The notes: generated from the letters alone by a model not told the origin. Shown: positions 6,196-13,906, counted from the stretch's first letter. The stretch is 14,579 bases of DNA from Bacteroidota bacterium (GCA_963169475.1 CAUJFT010000300.1:1-14579), one strand, 5' to 3'. A program made the numbers and translations.

Positions 6196-8499
6196 ATGCA
6201 TAGAATACAATTAAAAAACGAAAAGAACAAATTCGTCCTTATTGACGAACAAACATATAAGTATTTCACGGAAACTCCGGGTGTCAAAGAGATGGGGGTG
6301 CTTGAAAATTTACGGGAACACGGGAGGAGTGGGGCGGCTCTTTTTCAGAAAAGAATTGATAAAAAGTCAATTACTATTTACCTACATAGGGCAGTTGCAG
6401 AAAATTTTATCCCTCGTATAGATGACACTTACCTTTATGTAATATTCAAAAATGGAGACCGTTTAGATGCACGTGCAGAAAATTTGGCTTGGTGTAAGAA
6501 AGAAGACCGTATTCGTTTTTCTCAAAATAAAAATATATCGGGACTTAAAGGGGTAAGGAAAGAGGGAGATAAATTTGTGGCTGTCATTTTTAATCAGAAG
6601 CGTAGAGAAAAAATTGGGGTATATGATACCGCAGAGGAGGCTTCGGCGGCTTACCAAAAATCCCGTCTTGCGATGAAAAAAGAATCCAGAAAGAAAGACG
6701 AGAAGGTATCCAAAGATATCGTGGAATCGCAGCGTTTCTCTACTTATCATAGAAGCCATAATTGTGGAGAGCTTACGCTCAAAAACCTCAACCAAAAGGT
6801 TACGCTTTGTGGGTGGGTTCAGGGCGTTAGAGATTTGGGGTATATTTTGTTTATAGATGTCCGCGACCGCTATGGTATCACGCAAGTCTCGATTAAATCT
6901 CAAGAGAATCCGAAATTGTATGAGGAAGCGCGTAAGTTGGGTAGGGAATTTGTGATTTCTGTTACGGGATATGTAACAGAGAGGGAAAGTAAAAATACTA
7001 AAATTGCTACAGGAAATATCGAGGTGGTTCCCGTTACGATTACTGTAATGAATCCGGCAAAGCTACCTCCTTTCCTTATCGAGAACGAAACAGATGGGAG
7101 TGAAGAACTCCGAATGAAATATCGGTATTTAGATATCCGCCGTCCTAAAATGGCTCAAAACCTAATGCTTAGGGCAAAGGTAACTAAGGCAGTGCGCGAA
7201 TATCTTGACAATCTGGAATTCTGTGAGATAGAAACCCCATTCTTTATTAAATCTACTCCAGAAGGAGCGAGGGATTTTTTAGTCCCGTCGCGCTTGAATC
7301 AAGGGACTTTTTATGCCCTCCCGCAGTCTCCTCAAATTTTAAAACAATTATTGATGGTAGCGGGAATGGACAGATATTATCAAATTGTGAAGTGTTTTAG
7401 GGACGAAGATTTCCGGGGAGACCGGCAGCCGGAATTTACCCAGATAGATTGTGAAATGGCTTTTGTGGGTCAAGAGGATATATTCCGCACCTTTGAGGGA
7501 ATGACAAAGCATGTCTTTAAAAGTGTAGCCAATATCAATCTTCCTAATTTTAAACGGATTCCTTACCTTGAAGCATTAAGGCAATATGGAAGTGATAAGC
7601 CTGACCTCCGCTTTGATTGCCCTATTGTTGAATTAAATGAGCTAATGGGAGGGACAGAGTTTGGGCTTTTTAATGCAGTGATAGAAGCAAATGGACTGAT
7701 TGCTTGCTTGAATGCTACAGGGTGTGCAAAATACACCCGAAAAGACATAGACAAGCTCACGGAACTTGTCAAAGGCTGGGGAGGAAGTGGGCTTGTTTGG
7801 ATAAGATATAGCGAGGAGGGTATCAAATCTTCCGTAGATAAATTTTATTCAGAAACTCAACTCCGTGAAATTTGTAGAAAAGCAGAGGCTAAACCCGGAG
7901 ATTTACTGCTGATAGTCGCCGATAAACTTAAAGGTAAGGTGCGTAAGTGTTTGGGAAACCTAAGGCTACATCTTGGTAAAACTGAAAATTGGATTGACCC
8001 TACAAAATGGTCTGTGTTTTGGGTAGTGGACTTTCCGCTATTCGAGAGAGATGAGGAAACCGATGCCCTTACTTTTGCCCATCATCCTTTCTGCTCCCCT
8101 AATCCTGCTGACCTCCAGTATTTAGATACAGAGCCAGAAAGGGTCTATGCTCAAACATACGACTTGGTAATGAACGGAAGTGAAATTCTAAGCGGAAGTA
8201 TCAGAATCCACCAAAAAGAGGTTCAAGATAAAATTTTTGATATATTAGGACTTACAGAAGAAGAAAAGCAATCTAAGTTTGGGTTTATGCTTGGGGCGTT
8301 TGAGTACGGCGCGCCTCCTCACGGTGGCTGTGCCTTTGGATTAGACAGATGGGTAATGCTGCTTGCCGGGGAAAACTCTATCCGTGATGTGATAGCTTTC
8401 CCTAAAACAGCAGGAGGTAGAGACCTAATGATGGAAGCCCCTTCGGTAGTCCCTTATAAGTCTTTGAAAGAGTTGGGTATCAAATTGGATTTATTATGA
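6196..8499 (+). CDS. aspS: Aspartyl-tRNA synthetase with an N-terminal HNH/AP2-like extension
   Basis: Residues 182-767 are a complete bacterial AspRS, which charges tRNA-Asp: OB-fold anticodon domain (about 190-285), class II motif 1 ending at Pro348, flipping-loop QSPQ (377-380), motif 2 FRDED (401-405), the bacterial GAD insertion (about 470-600) and motif 3 GLDR (715-718). Leu214 in RDLG matches the E. coli discriminating enzyme rather than the His of known non-discriminating ones. Ordinary AspRS is 580-600 residues; here about 180 extra residues precede it in frame. Residues 2-105 resemble AP2-linked HNH endonucleases (FVLIDEQTYKYF, LHRAVAENFIP, RAENLAW), but the catalytic VDHIDGN-type core is replaced by VIFKNGD. 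Residues 115-160 resemble an AP2 DNA-binding repeat (SGLKGV, YDTAEEASAAY). A Lys-rich linker (161-178) joins the parts. ATG at 6196 is preferred over TTG at 6193; an internal ATG at 6673 could yield a near-normal enzyme. Confidence 0.95.
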   Translation: MHRIQLKNEKNKFVLIDEQTYKYFTETPGVKEMGVLENLREHGRSGAALFQKRIDKKSITIYLHRAVAENFIPRIDDTYLYVIFKNGDRLDARAENLAWCKKEDRIRFSQNKNISGLKGVRKEGDKFVAVIFNQKRREKIGVYDTAEEASAAYQKSRLAMKKESRKKDEKVSKDIVESQRFSTYHRSHNCGELTLKNLNQKVTLCGWVQGVRDLGYILFIDVRDRYGITQVSIKSQENPKLYEEARKLGREFVISVTGYVTERESKNTKIATGNIEVVPVTITVMNPAKLPPFLIENETDGSEELRMKYRYLDIRRPKMAQNLMLRAKVTKAVREYLDNLEFCEIETPFFIKSTPEGARDFLVPSRLNQGTFYALPQSPQILKQLLMVAGMDRYYQIVKCFRDEDFRGDRQPEFTQIDCEMAFVGQEDIFRTFEGMTKHVFKSVANINLPNFKRIPYLEALRQYGSDKPDLRFDCPIVELNELMGGTEFGLFNAVIEANGLIACLNATGCAKYTRKDIDKLTELVKGWGGSGLVWIRYSEEGIKSSVDKFYSETQLREICRKAEAKPGDLLLIVADKLKGKVRKCLGNLRLHLGKTENWIDPTKWSVFWVVDFPLFERDEETDALTFAHHPFCSPNPADLQYLDTEPERVYAQTYDLVMNGSEILSGSIRIHQKEVQDKIFDILGLTEEEKQSKFGFMLGAFEYGAPPHGGCAFGLDRWVMLLAGENSIRDVIAFPKTAGGRDLMMEAPSVVPYKSLKELGIKLDLL

Positions 8500-9001
8500 T
8501 AGTTTTTCTATTGCGTAATTGAGGAGTGAATAGTAAAAAATGAGTAGCAAATAATACGGTTAAATAATGAATAGTCATGGTTTTAACCGATAGCTATTTT
8601 TTTGTTTTTTATCCACCCATACCTACAGAAAAAATATTTACTATTGATTATTCAGATTTCAAAGATTCTTAATTTTTTACTTACTTGTACTTAATTTTTC
8701 CGCTGTAGCAATAATCTCTCTACTAATAAATGACTAATTCCGTCCGTAGCAATCCTCGGTTGATTTTATTTGGCAAAATTCTTCACGAATCTTGATGGTT
8801 GATGCTTAGTGCTTCCTAAAACTCACAAACAGTCATTGGGTTGGTATGCTTTGCTTAATAAGGTACCCTCACCGATTGCATAGTGAGAGCTTTTGGGGTT
8901 TAAGGAGTTATTTATCAATAGGTTCTGTAATCATTTTTTGTGATATACAAAGCCATTGAGCAGTTTAAGCTTATGTGCCTCTATCAAGCCTACCGTATTA
9001 T
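8500..9001. other. Spacer between aspS and the kynureninase gene
   Basis: About 500 bases with no ORF, tRNA or mobile-element end that I can support. It contains a weak terminator-like hairpin at 8557-8608 and short degenerate motifs such as two copies of a GTAGCAAT-containing stretch near 8705 and 8746. No similarity is recognised. Confidence 0.6.
8557..8608 (+). terminator. Possible terminator after aspS
   Basis: CGGTTAAA (8557-8564) and TTTAACCG (8582-8589) form an 8-bp stem with a 17-base loop. A T-rich run (TATTTTTTTG, then more Ts) begins 6-7 bases later. The low GC content and the gap before the T-run make it weak. Confidence 0.35.
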
Positions 9002-10288
9002 TTATTGTTGAAATTCTGGGAGTTTCGCTGCATTGGCTAAGATTCTTGCGAATTGCCAAACATCAAGAAATGTATTGTACAAAGGCACGGGGGCAATGCG
9101 AATTACATCTGGCTCTCGCCAATCACAGATTACCCCGTATTGAGTCAAGTGGTTATGTAGGGCTTTTCCGTTTTTGAGCGTTCTGATAGATAACTGACAG
9201 CCCCTCTCCTCCGGATTAGTGGGGGTAATGATTTCTACAGACAGGCTATCCGGCAGAGATTGAAGCAAGAACTCCAGATAGCCCGTTAAATTACGGCTTT
9301 TTTCAGAGAGTGCCAACATGCCTGCCTCGTCAAAAATTTCCATAGAGGCTCTCAATGCAGCCATAGAAAAGACGGGCGCATTACTAAGTTGCCAGCCTTC
9401 GGCTGTAGGAATCGGATTGAAGCCATGCTGCATCTGGAATCGGCTTGATTTTTCATATCCCCACCAGCCTGCAAATCTTGGTATTTCGGGGTTGCTGATA
9501 TGTTTTTGATGAATGAAACAACCCGAAACAGAGCCGGGACCAGCGTTGAGGTATTTGTAACTGCACCATGCGGCAAAATCTACGTCCCAATCGTGAAGGT
9601 GAAGTACAACATTTCCCGCTGCATGTGCTAAATCCCACCCTGCAATAACTTCTTTCTGATGAGCCGCCGCCGTAACTCGTTTAATATTGAATAATTGTCC
9701 TGTATAATAATTAACTCCGCCCATTAAAAGCATAGCAATACTTTCTCCTTCTTTTTCGAGAAGTGCTTCTATATCTTCCTCCCGAATTAAGGTTTCTCCT
9801 TTTCTGGGAAATATTTTGATAAGCGCGGCTTCGGGCGAATATCCGTGATACCGCAGTTGAGACTCTACTACGTAGGCATCGGACGGAAAAGCATCACTTT
9901 CGATTACAATTTTATATTTTTGAGTAGTGGGGCGATAAAAGGATATCATCAACAAATGGAGATTGGTCGTAAGAGAATTCATCACTACAACCTCCTCTTT
10001 TTCCGCTCCTACTAACCTTGCGGTAGAACCAGTCAGAAATTCGTGGTAAGGCATCCATGGGTTTTTTGCATGAAAATGCCCTTCTACGCCTAAGACCTCC
10101 CAATCCCGAAGCTCTGTTTCCATAAATCGCCTGACCGAACGGGGCTGACAACCCAAAGAGTTTCCGCAAAGATAAATGGAAGGTGTTCCATTTTGCTGAG
10201 GTGGGATATGAAACCGGTTTCTAAACCCGGACAACGTATCCATGGCATCCATCTTTTTGGCAAATAAATAACTATTGATATATTTCAT
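9002..10288 (-). CDS. kynU: Kynureninase
   Basis: This PLP-dependent enzyme cleaves kynurenine or 3-hydroxykynurenine to (hydroxy)anthranilate and alanine in tryptophan breakdown and the eukaryote-type NAD route. The 428-residue chain has the family's usual length and landmarks: LCGNSLG near residue 40, HFHAKNPWMPYHE, the PLP-contact WDLAHAAGN (Asp219, His222), SYKYLN with the PLP lysine Lys245, then AGWWGYE and a C-terminal RIAPVPLYN. All expected active-site residues are present, and the location is cytoplasmic. The partners kynurenine 3-monooxygenase and tryptophan 2,3-dioxygenase are not in the window, so the gene appears to be monocistronic. The ORF extends one codon upstream to a GTG (10291); the ATG at 10288 is chosen, about 45 bases after a good -7 box. 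Confidence 0.96.
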   Translation of the reverse strand: MKYINSYLFAKKMDAMDTLSGFRNRFHIPPQQNGTPSIYLCGNSLGCQPRSVRRFMETELRDWEVLGVEGHFHAKNPWMPYHEFLTGSTARLVGAEKEEVVVMNSLTTNLHLLMISFYRPTTQKYKIVIESDAFPSDAYVVESQLRYHGYSPEAALIKIFPRKGETLIREEDIEALLEKEGESIAMLLMGGVNYYTGQLFNIKRVTAAAHQKEVIAGWDLAHAAGNVVLHLHDWDVDFAAWCSYKYLNAGPGSVSGCFIHQKHISNPEIPRFAGWWGYEKSSRFQMQHGFNPIPTAEGWQLSNAPVFSMAALRASMEIFDEAGMLALSEKSRNLTGYLEFLLQSLPDSLSVEIITPTNPEERGCQLSIRTLKNGKALHNHLTQYGVICDWREPDVIRIAPVPLYNTFLDVWQFARILANAAKLPEFQQ

Positions 10289-10334
10289 CACTCAAAAATA
10301 TTAAAAAATGTTTGGGGAATCCACCTTGACGGGG

Positions 10335-10342
10335 CAAAGATA
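10335..10342 (-). promoter_or_regulatory. -7 promoter box for kynureninase
   Basis: On the minus strand this reads TATCTTTG, an exact fit to TAnnTTTG followed by C, as commonly seen in Bacteroidota. No TTTG -33 box lies at 19-21 bases. The implied leader is about 40 bases. Confidence 0.5.
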
Positions 10343-10375
10343 GTAAAGATTTCCTTAATGTAATTTTATAACCTT

Positions 10376-10870
10376 ATGAGTACCCTTATCGTTTTGTGTA
10401 AAAAGTTTAGATATATGCAGAAAGATACGTGGTTTTATATTCTCTCCTCCGAATTATCAGAAAATCAGGAGACCACACTAAAATATGAGCTAGAACAATT
10501 TATCAAGTTGTGGAAATCTCATGGCAGCCCTATTTCTGGGGAGACAAAAATTATTGAAAAAAAGATTATTATAATTCAAGCGGACACTTTAATAGAAAAG
10601 CCGTCTGGATGCTCCATAGATAGTATGAAGAAGTCTATAGAAAAAATACTCCATACCCTCTCTTTAAGTTGGTTGCCGCCCTCTATGCTTTTGTATAGAG
10701 ATAAGCAAGGCAAAATCGAGACCTTAGATTTTCGGCAAATCAAAAACCTAATCCAAGAAGACAGAATCAATCCCGATACTATTTTCTTTGATTTTAGCCT
10801 GAACCAAACGGATAATATAGAGTATTTGGAAGCCCCTTTGTCAGAAACGTGGATGAAGCGATTTTTATAG
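10376..10870 (+). CDS. Bacteroidota-specific conserved protein (often mislabelled 'ABC transporter ATPase')
   Basis: The 164-residue protein resembles a small family found in Bacteroidota whose members are about 160 residues and often carry an 'ABC transporter ATPase' label. Shared features seen here are DTWFYILSSELSE near the N-terminus, LWKSHG, the SGCSIDS motif (about 81-87), a central RQIKNLIQEDRINPDTIFFD segment and a C-terminal TWMKRFL. There is no Walker A or B motif, no signal peptide and no membrane span, so the ATPase label is not supported and the function is unknown. The start is uncertain: the ATG at 10376 lies only a few bases after a weak TAATTTTA box at 10361, while an ATG at 10415 would give MQKDTWF and a longer leader. 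The gene is divergent from kynureninase with an 87-base gap and has no neighbour in an operon. Confidence 0.8.
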   Translation: MSTLIVLCKKFRYMQKDTWFYILSSELSENQETTLKYELEQFIKLWKSHGSPISGETKIIEKKIIIIQADTLIEKPSGCSIDSMKKSIEKILHTLSLSWLPPSMLLYRDKQGKIETLDFRQIKNLIQEDRINPDTIFFDFSLNQTDNIEYLEAPLSETWMKRFL

Positions 10871-11417
10871 TTAGAAGGTTCTGAATATCATGTGTGCCAA
10901 ATTTCACAAGAGGAGAGTCTGTAATTCATACTACTTCCAACATTGATAATAGCGATTAAAAAGGATTTTATGAAGTGCCTTTGTAATACTGATTTGTGAG
11001 AAGCATAATTTTTATTACTCTACATTTCTTTAAAGGGAAAAAGTAACTTTATCGTATAAAACGAACCCATGTAGTTTCGTTTTGAAGGGTTGTTTCGATT
11101 ATAACAAATAAATACTGATAGGGGTGTATTTCCTTGAAGTTTTCTTTTTAAGTGGAAGCAGTGTGAGGTTTCCCATTGGCTCAACATGACGAGGAGGGTG
11201 AGATAAAATGCTGGGTAGCGTAGATTTTTAATCATTGATACCAGCAAAATATAGCCTTTGTGCAGAATCCATAGGTTTGGACGAGGACGGTACGTTTTCT
11301 CTATGAAATCCAACGAATCCTATTTTTCTCGTTTTTTGCCAAACAAAGAATCCGGACTCTTCGTATAGTCCGGATTATAGTAAGAATTGAGCCTTAATAC
11401 CCAAATAAGAGGTTAAA
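10871..11417. other. Spacer upstream of the Nudix gene
   Basis: About 550 bases. The only sizeable frame, 97 codons on the minus strand (11020-11313), has no recognisable motif or start signal and is taken as chance. The one clear structure is the hairpin at 11349-11376, listed separately. Confidence 0.55.
11349..11376 (+). promoter_or_regulatory. 10-bp hairpin in the leader or upstream region of the Nudix gene
   Basis: AATCCGGACT (11349-11358) pairs perfectly with AGTCCGGATT (11367-11376) around an 8-base loop, CTTCGTAT. It lies 41 bases before the Nudix start codon. No U-tract follows on the plus strand (ATAGTAAG), and only a mildly T-rich stretch follows on the minus strand, so it may be an operator, attenuator or weak terminator rather than a standard terminator. 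Confidence 0.6.
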
Positions 11418-12116
11418 ATGATGGAGTTTTTTGCTTTAAATCTTTGTGTGCAGCTAGTGGAAGCGGAGCAGAGTCCGTTTTACGATTTCCCCTCAATCGA
11501 TTGGGATTCAATGCTGCATCGGTTTGAGACTGATAATCTGTTTGAGGGACAGAGTTTTTACCTGAATGCGGAAGATAATGCTTCATTGTTAATTGATTTG
11601 TTTGAGTTTCAGTGCAATAATACTTACAGACAAAAAAACGTAAAGGTGGTGGTACGGTTTAGAAGCCGCCCGGAACTTGAGGCATTCCGTTTCGATTTTC
11701 TCAATTTTTTCAAAGTTGAAGTAGCTGCCGGCGGGGTCGTTCAAAATGAAAAGCATGAGATTCTATTTATCGGTGTCCAAAATTATTGGACTTTGCCAAA
11801 GGGACACATCAAGAAAGGAGAACCTTTAGAGATAGGAGCCGTCAGGGAAGTATGTGAAGAAACAGGATTAGTGAACCCTAGTGTGGAAGGAAAATTATCG
11901 GTTTCTTATCATACTTACCTCAAGAAAGAAAAATGGAGATGGAAAGAAACGCATTGGTTCGCTATGCACGAAAGCAGTAATGCTTTGCTGCAGCCACAAG
12001 TAGAAGAAAATATTCATACCGTAGTGTGGTTCGATAAGTCGCTTTGGCTTCAGAATATGGATAAAACTTTTAATCAGCATAAAGAAATCTTAAGAAAATT
12101 TTATTACAAAGTATAA
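11418..12116 (+). CDS. Nudix hydrolase
   Basis: The 232-residue protein has a perfect Nudix box at 129-151: G-x5-E-x7-REV-C-EE-T-GL, with the metal-binding REVCEE. Nudix enzymes hydrolyse nucleoside diphosphates linked to another group. The AAGGVV strand (103-108) and LPKGH before the box are typical, and a Nudix strand WFAMHE follows. The first 100 residues form a separate N-terminal region of a kind seen in Bacteroidota Nudix proteins of this length; it is not catalytic as far as I can tell and may bind the substrate. The substrate cannot be read from sequence; ADP-ribose, diadenosine polyphosphates or modified nucleotides are all possible. There is no signal peptide, so it is cytoplasmic. 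The start is the ATG at 11418, preceded by AGAGG at -9; a second ATG follows directly. Confidence 0.92.
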   Translation: MMEFFALNLCVQLVEAEQSPFYDFPSIDWDSMLHRFETDNLFEGQSFYLNAEDNASLLIDLFEFQCNNTYRQKNVKVVVRFRSRPELEAFRFDFLNFFKVEVAAGGVVQNEKHEILFIGVQNYWTLPKGHIKKGEPLEIGAVREVCEETGLVNPSVEGKLSVSYHTYLKKEKWRWKETHWFAMHESSNALLQPQVEENIHTVVWFDKSLWLQNMDKTFNQHKEILRKFYYKV

Positions 12117-12240
12117 TAATATTAGCTTCTCTTTATAGTTATACGATTTTTTGTAGTAAATGGTTTTGATTTATCTAATAAAAATGGCGTAAAGAATAAA
12201 AATATTTTTCTTGAAGCGTATTCCTAAAAAAAGTATTATT

Positions 12241-12343
12241 TTTTGTGGTATTTTAATAATAAAATATATATTTGTACCAGATTTTGTGGTGAGTATTAAG
12301 GTTAGACGAATCATTATATCAGGGGTGGTATAATTTTTGTGGT
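12241..12343 (+). repeat. Three direct repeats TTTTGTGGT upstream of the LRR gene
   Basis: Exact copies of TTTTGTGGT occur at 12241-12249, 12282-12290 and 12335-12343. Their starts are 41 and 53 bases apart, close to four and five helical turns, so they would face the same side of the DNA. The first overlaps the -33 box; the others lie in the presumed leader. They may bind a regulator; no known site is recognised. Confidence 0.5.
12242..12274 (+). promoter_or_regulatory. Complete Bacteroidota promoter for the LRR gene
   Basis: TTTG (12242-12245) lies 21 bases before TATATTTG (12267-12274), fitting the -33 TTTG / -7 TAnnTTTG consensus with a spacer in the accepted range. This is the best promoter match in the window. 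The implied leader to the ATG at 12376 is about 95 bases, unusually long here. Confidence 0.7.
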
Positions 12344-12364
12344 GTAAAATAAAAATATGTATAG

Positions 12365-12371
12365 AAGGAGG
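12365..12371 (+). promoter_or_regulatory. Shine-Dalgarno site deciding the LRR start
   Basis: AAGGAGG ends four bases before the ATG at 12376, unusual in a phylum with few Shine-Dalgarno sites. It favours this ATG over the in-frame TTG at 12337, and the signal peptide begins here. Confidence 0.75.
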
Positions 12372-12375
12372 GAAG

Positions 12376-13881
12376 ATGAAAGTCTATATACTAAAAATAT
12401 TTAATCTGCTTTTGTTTGGATTGGCACTTTCCGCTGGTTCGTTTGGGCAGCGTTGTAATATTTCAGATTCTCTGGAATTGGTTAGGTTTTTTCAAGCTAC
12501 GGGTGGTACGCAGTGGTCCACACCATGGTACCTCACGCGCCCTGTCAAGACGTGGGAAGGAGTTATGTTATCTCCGGCGGGTAGAGTTACGTCTATTGTC
12601 TTACAATCGAGTAATGTCAGAGGACCGCTTATAGACCTTAACTTACCTGAATTGGTTACGCTCAAACTTGGTTTTAATAAGCTTAGCGGGAGTATTCCTA
12701 ATTTTACTAAATTGTACAAACTGGAAACCTTGTACCTCTCTACTAATACATTTACCGGAGCAATGCCCGCCTTTGATAACCTTAGAAATATAGACAATAT
12801 AAATTTATCAGGGAATCAATTAACCGGGCAAATAAAGGATTTGCGCTTGCAAACACTAAAAACACTTGATTTGTCCACGAATTCTCTTAGTGGAGAAATC
12901 CCTAAAGTATTCTACTTGTCGAGCCTTAAAAACCTATACATAGCAAATAATCGCCTTTCCGGCTCTATTTCCGACTTTTTCGGGCTGTATCAACTTGAAA
13001 TGCTAGACCTTAGTAATAATAGTCTTAGTGGTAAAATCCCCAACTTTTCAGCACTTCCTCACCTAAGAATTTTGAGATTATCCAAAAATAAATTAGAAGG
13101 GTCAATCCCTGATTTTAATAGAATGGCCAAGTTGCAGCTTCTTGCTTTGGACAATAACAATTTATCCGGAGAAATAACGGAGTTTACCTATATGCCCTCT
13201 TTAACGGAGTTAAATCTTTCTCACAATCACTTTATGGGTAAAGTCCCTTCTTTTGATAATCTTTATAAAAAATCGTCTGTTAATATCTCCTATAATAATC
13301 TTGCATTTGGAGGGTTAGAGCAGCACGTAGGCATGGGTAAGAATTATTTTGTGGATTATAGTAATCAAGATTCTTTGGTAATAAAACCAGAAGGAAATCT
13401 CCTAACTGTAGAAAGTGGTGGAAGCGAGCAGAATGTGTATTACACGTGGTATAGGAACGAGCAAGTAATCGCTTCGAGTGTAAGAGGAGGAAATACCATG
13501 TTTGTAACGTCCTCTGGTACGTATCGTTGCCTTATGAAAAATACGCTACTAGGGCAGTTCTCTATCACAACCAAGGCAGTGAAGATGAATTATCAGCCGG
13601 AAGAATTAGTAGTGAAGGGCGTAGAACCCTCTTCTGTTAAGTGGGCAAAATTAGCAGTGAATACTCCTATGAGCCTTGCGGTTAGTGAACCGGGTACTTA
13701 TATCTTGAAGCTCATTGACACAAAGGATAATAAAACAATTGCGTTTGAGCAGAACCATACGGTAACTAATCGTAAGATGCTCATTTTTACACTTCCTGCT
13801 ACGGTTCCTAAAGGAAAATATATCCTTAGAGTAACCGGCGGAAAAAACTTTCAGCATGGATTTAATTTGATGGTACAATAG
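12376..13881 (+). CDS. Secreted plant-type leucine-rich-repeat protein
   Basis: The 501-residue protein starts with a signal peptide (MKVYILKIFN, hydrophobic run, probable cut after the Gln at 25). An N-terminal cap follows (Cys27, DSLELVRFFQATGGTQW, TWEGV), as in bacterial LRR proteins. About ten repeats of mostly 23 residues (89-310) have the pattern L-x-x-L-x-L-x-x-N-x-L-S-G-x-I-P, the form best known from plant receptor kinases and also frequent in Bacteroidota; the third repeat is about a residue short. Residues 325-403 look like an Ig-like domain (YYTWYRNE, SGTYRCLMKN). The last 90 residues contain two similar endings, PGTYILKLID and KGKYILRVTG, which resemble the shape of type IX secretion C-terminal domains but are not a clear match. 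The role is likely surface binding, partner unknown. The gene is monocistronic, with its own promoter, Shine-Dalgarno site and terminator. Confidence 0.92.
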   Translation: MKVYILKIFNLLLFGLALSAGSFGQRCNISDSLELVRFFQATGGTQWSTPWYLTRPVKTWEGVMLSPAGRVTSIVLQSSNVRGPLIDLNLPELVTLKLGFNKLSGSIPNFTKLYKLETLYLSTNTFTGAMPAFDNLRNIDNINLSGNQLTGQIKDLRLQTLKTLDLSTNSLSGEIPKVFYLSSLKNLYIANNRLSGSISDFFGLYQLEMLDLSNNSLSGKIPNFSALPHLRILRLSKNKLEGSIPDFNRMAKLQLLALDNNNLSGEITEFTYMPSLTELNLSHNHFMGKVPSFDNLYKKSSVNISYNNLAFGGLEQHVGMGKNYFVDYSNQDSLVIKPEGNLLTVESGGSEQNVYYTWYRNEQVIASSVRGGNTMFVTSSGTYRCLMKNTLLGQFSITTKAVKMNYQPEELVVKGVEPSSVKWAKLAVNTPMSLAVSEPGTYILKLIDTKDNKTIAFEQNHTVTNRKMLIFTLPATVPKGKYILRVTGGKNFQHGFNLMVQ

Positions 13882-13906
13882 TATAGTGTTAATAGTTGAG
13901 TTTAAA

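Noticed and set aside
6196..6735. The aspS extension as a separate active homing endonuclease gene
   Set aside because: No stop codon or frameshift separates it from AspRS, and the HNH core residues are missing, so an independent active nuclease is unlikely.
6463..6903. 146-codon minus-strand ORF opposite the aspS extension
   Set aside because: Shadow of a clearly coding plus-strand frame; no motif.
8872..8891. CTCAC...GTGAG inverted repeat in the spacer before kynureninase
   Set aside because: Only 5 bp with a long loop; expected by chance.
10376..10870. ABC transporter ATPase label for the small conserved protein
   Set aside because: No Walker A, Walker B or ABC signature motif in 164 residues.
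11020..11313. 97-codon minus-strand ORF in the spacer before the Nudix gene
   Set aside because: No recognised family, no promoter or ribosome site, irregular composition; chance frame more likely, though a lineage-specific protein cannot be excluded.
12337..12375. TTG start extending the LRR protein by 13 residues
   Set aside because: Would put MWCKIKICIEGGK before the signal peptide; the ATG at 12376 has a proper Shine-Dalgarno site and signal peptide.
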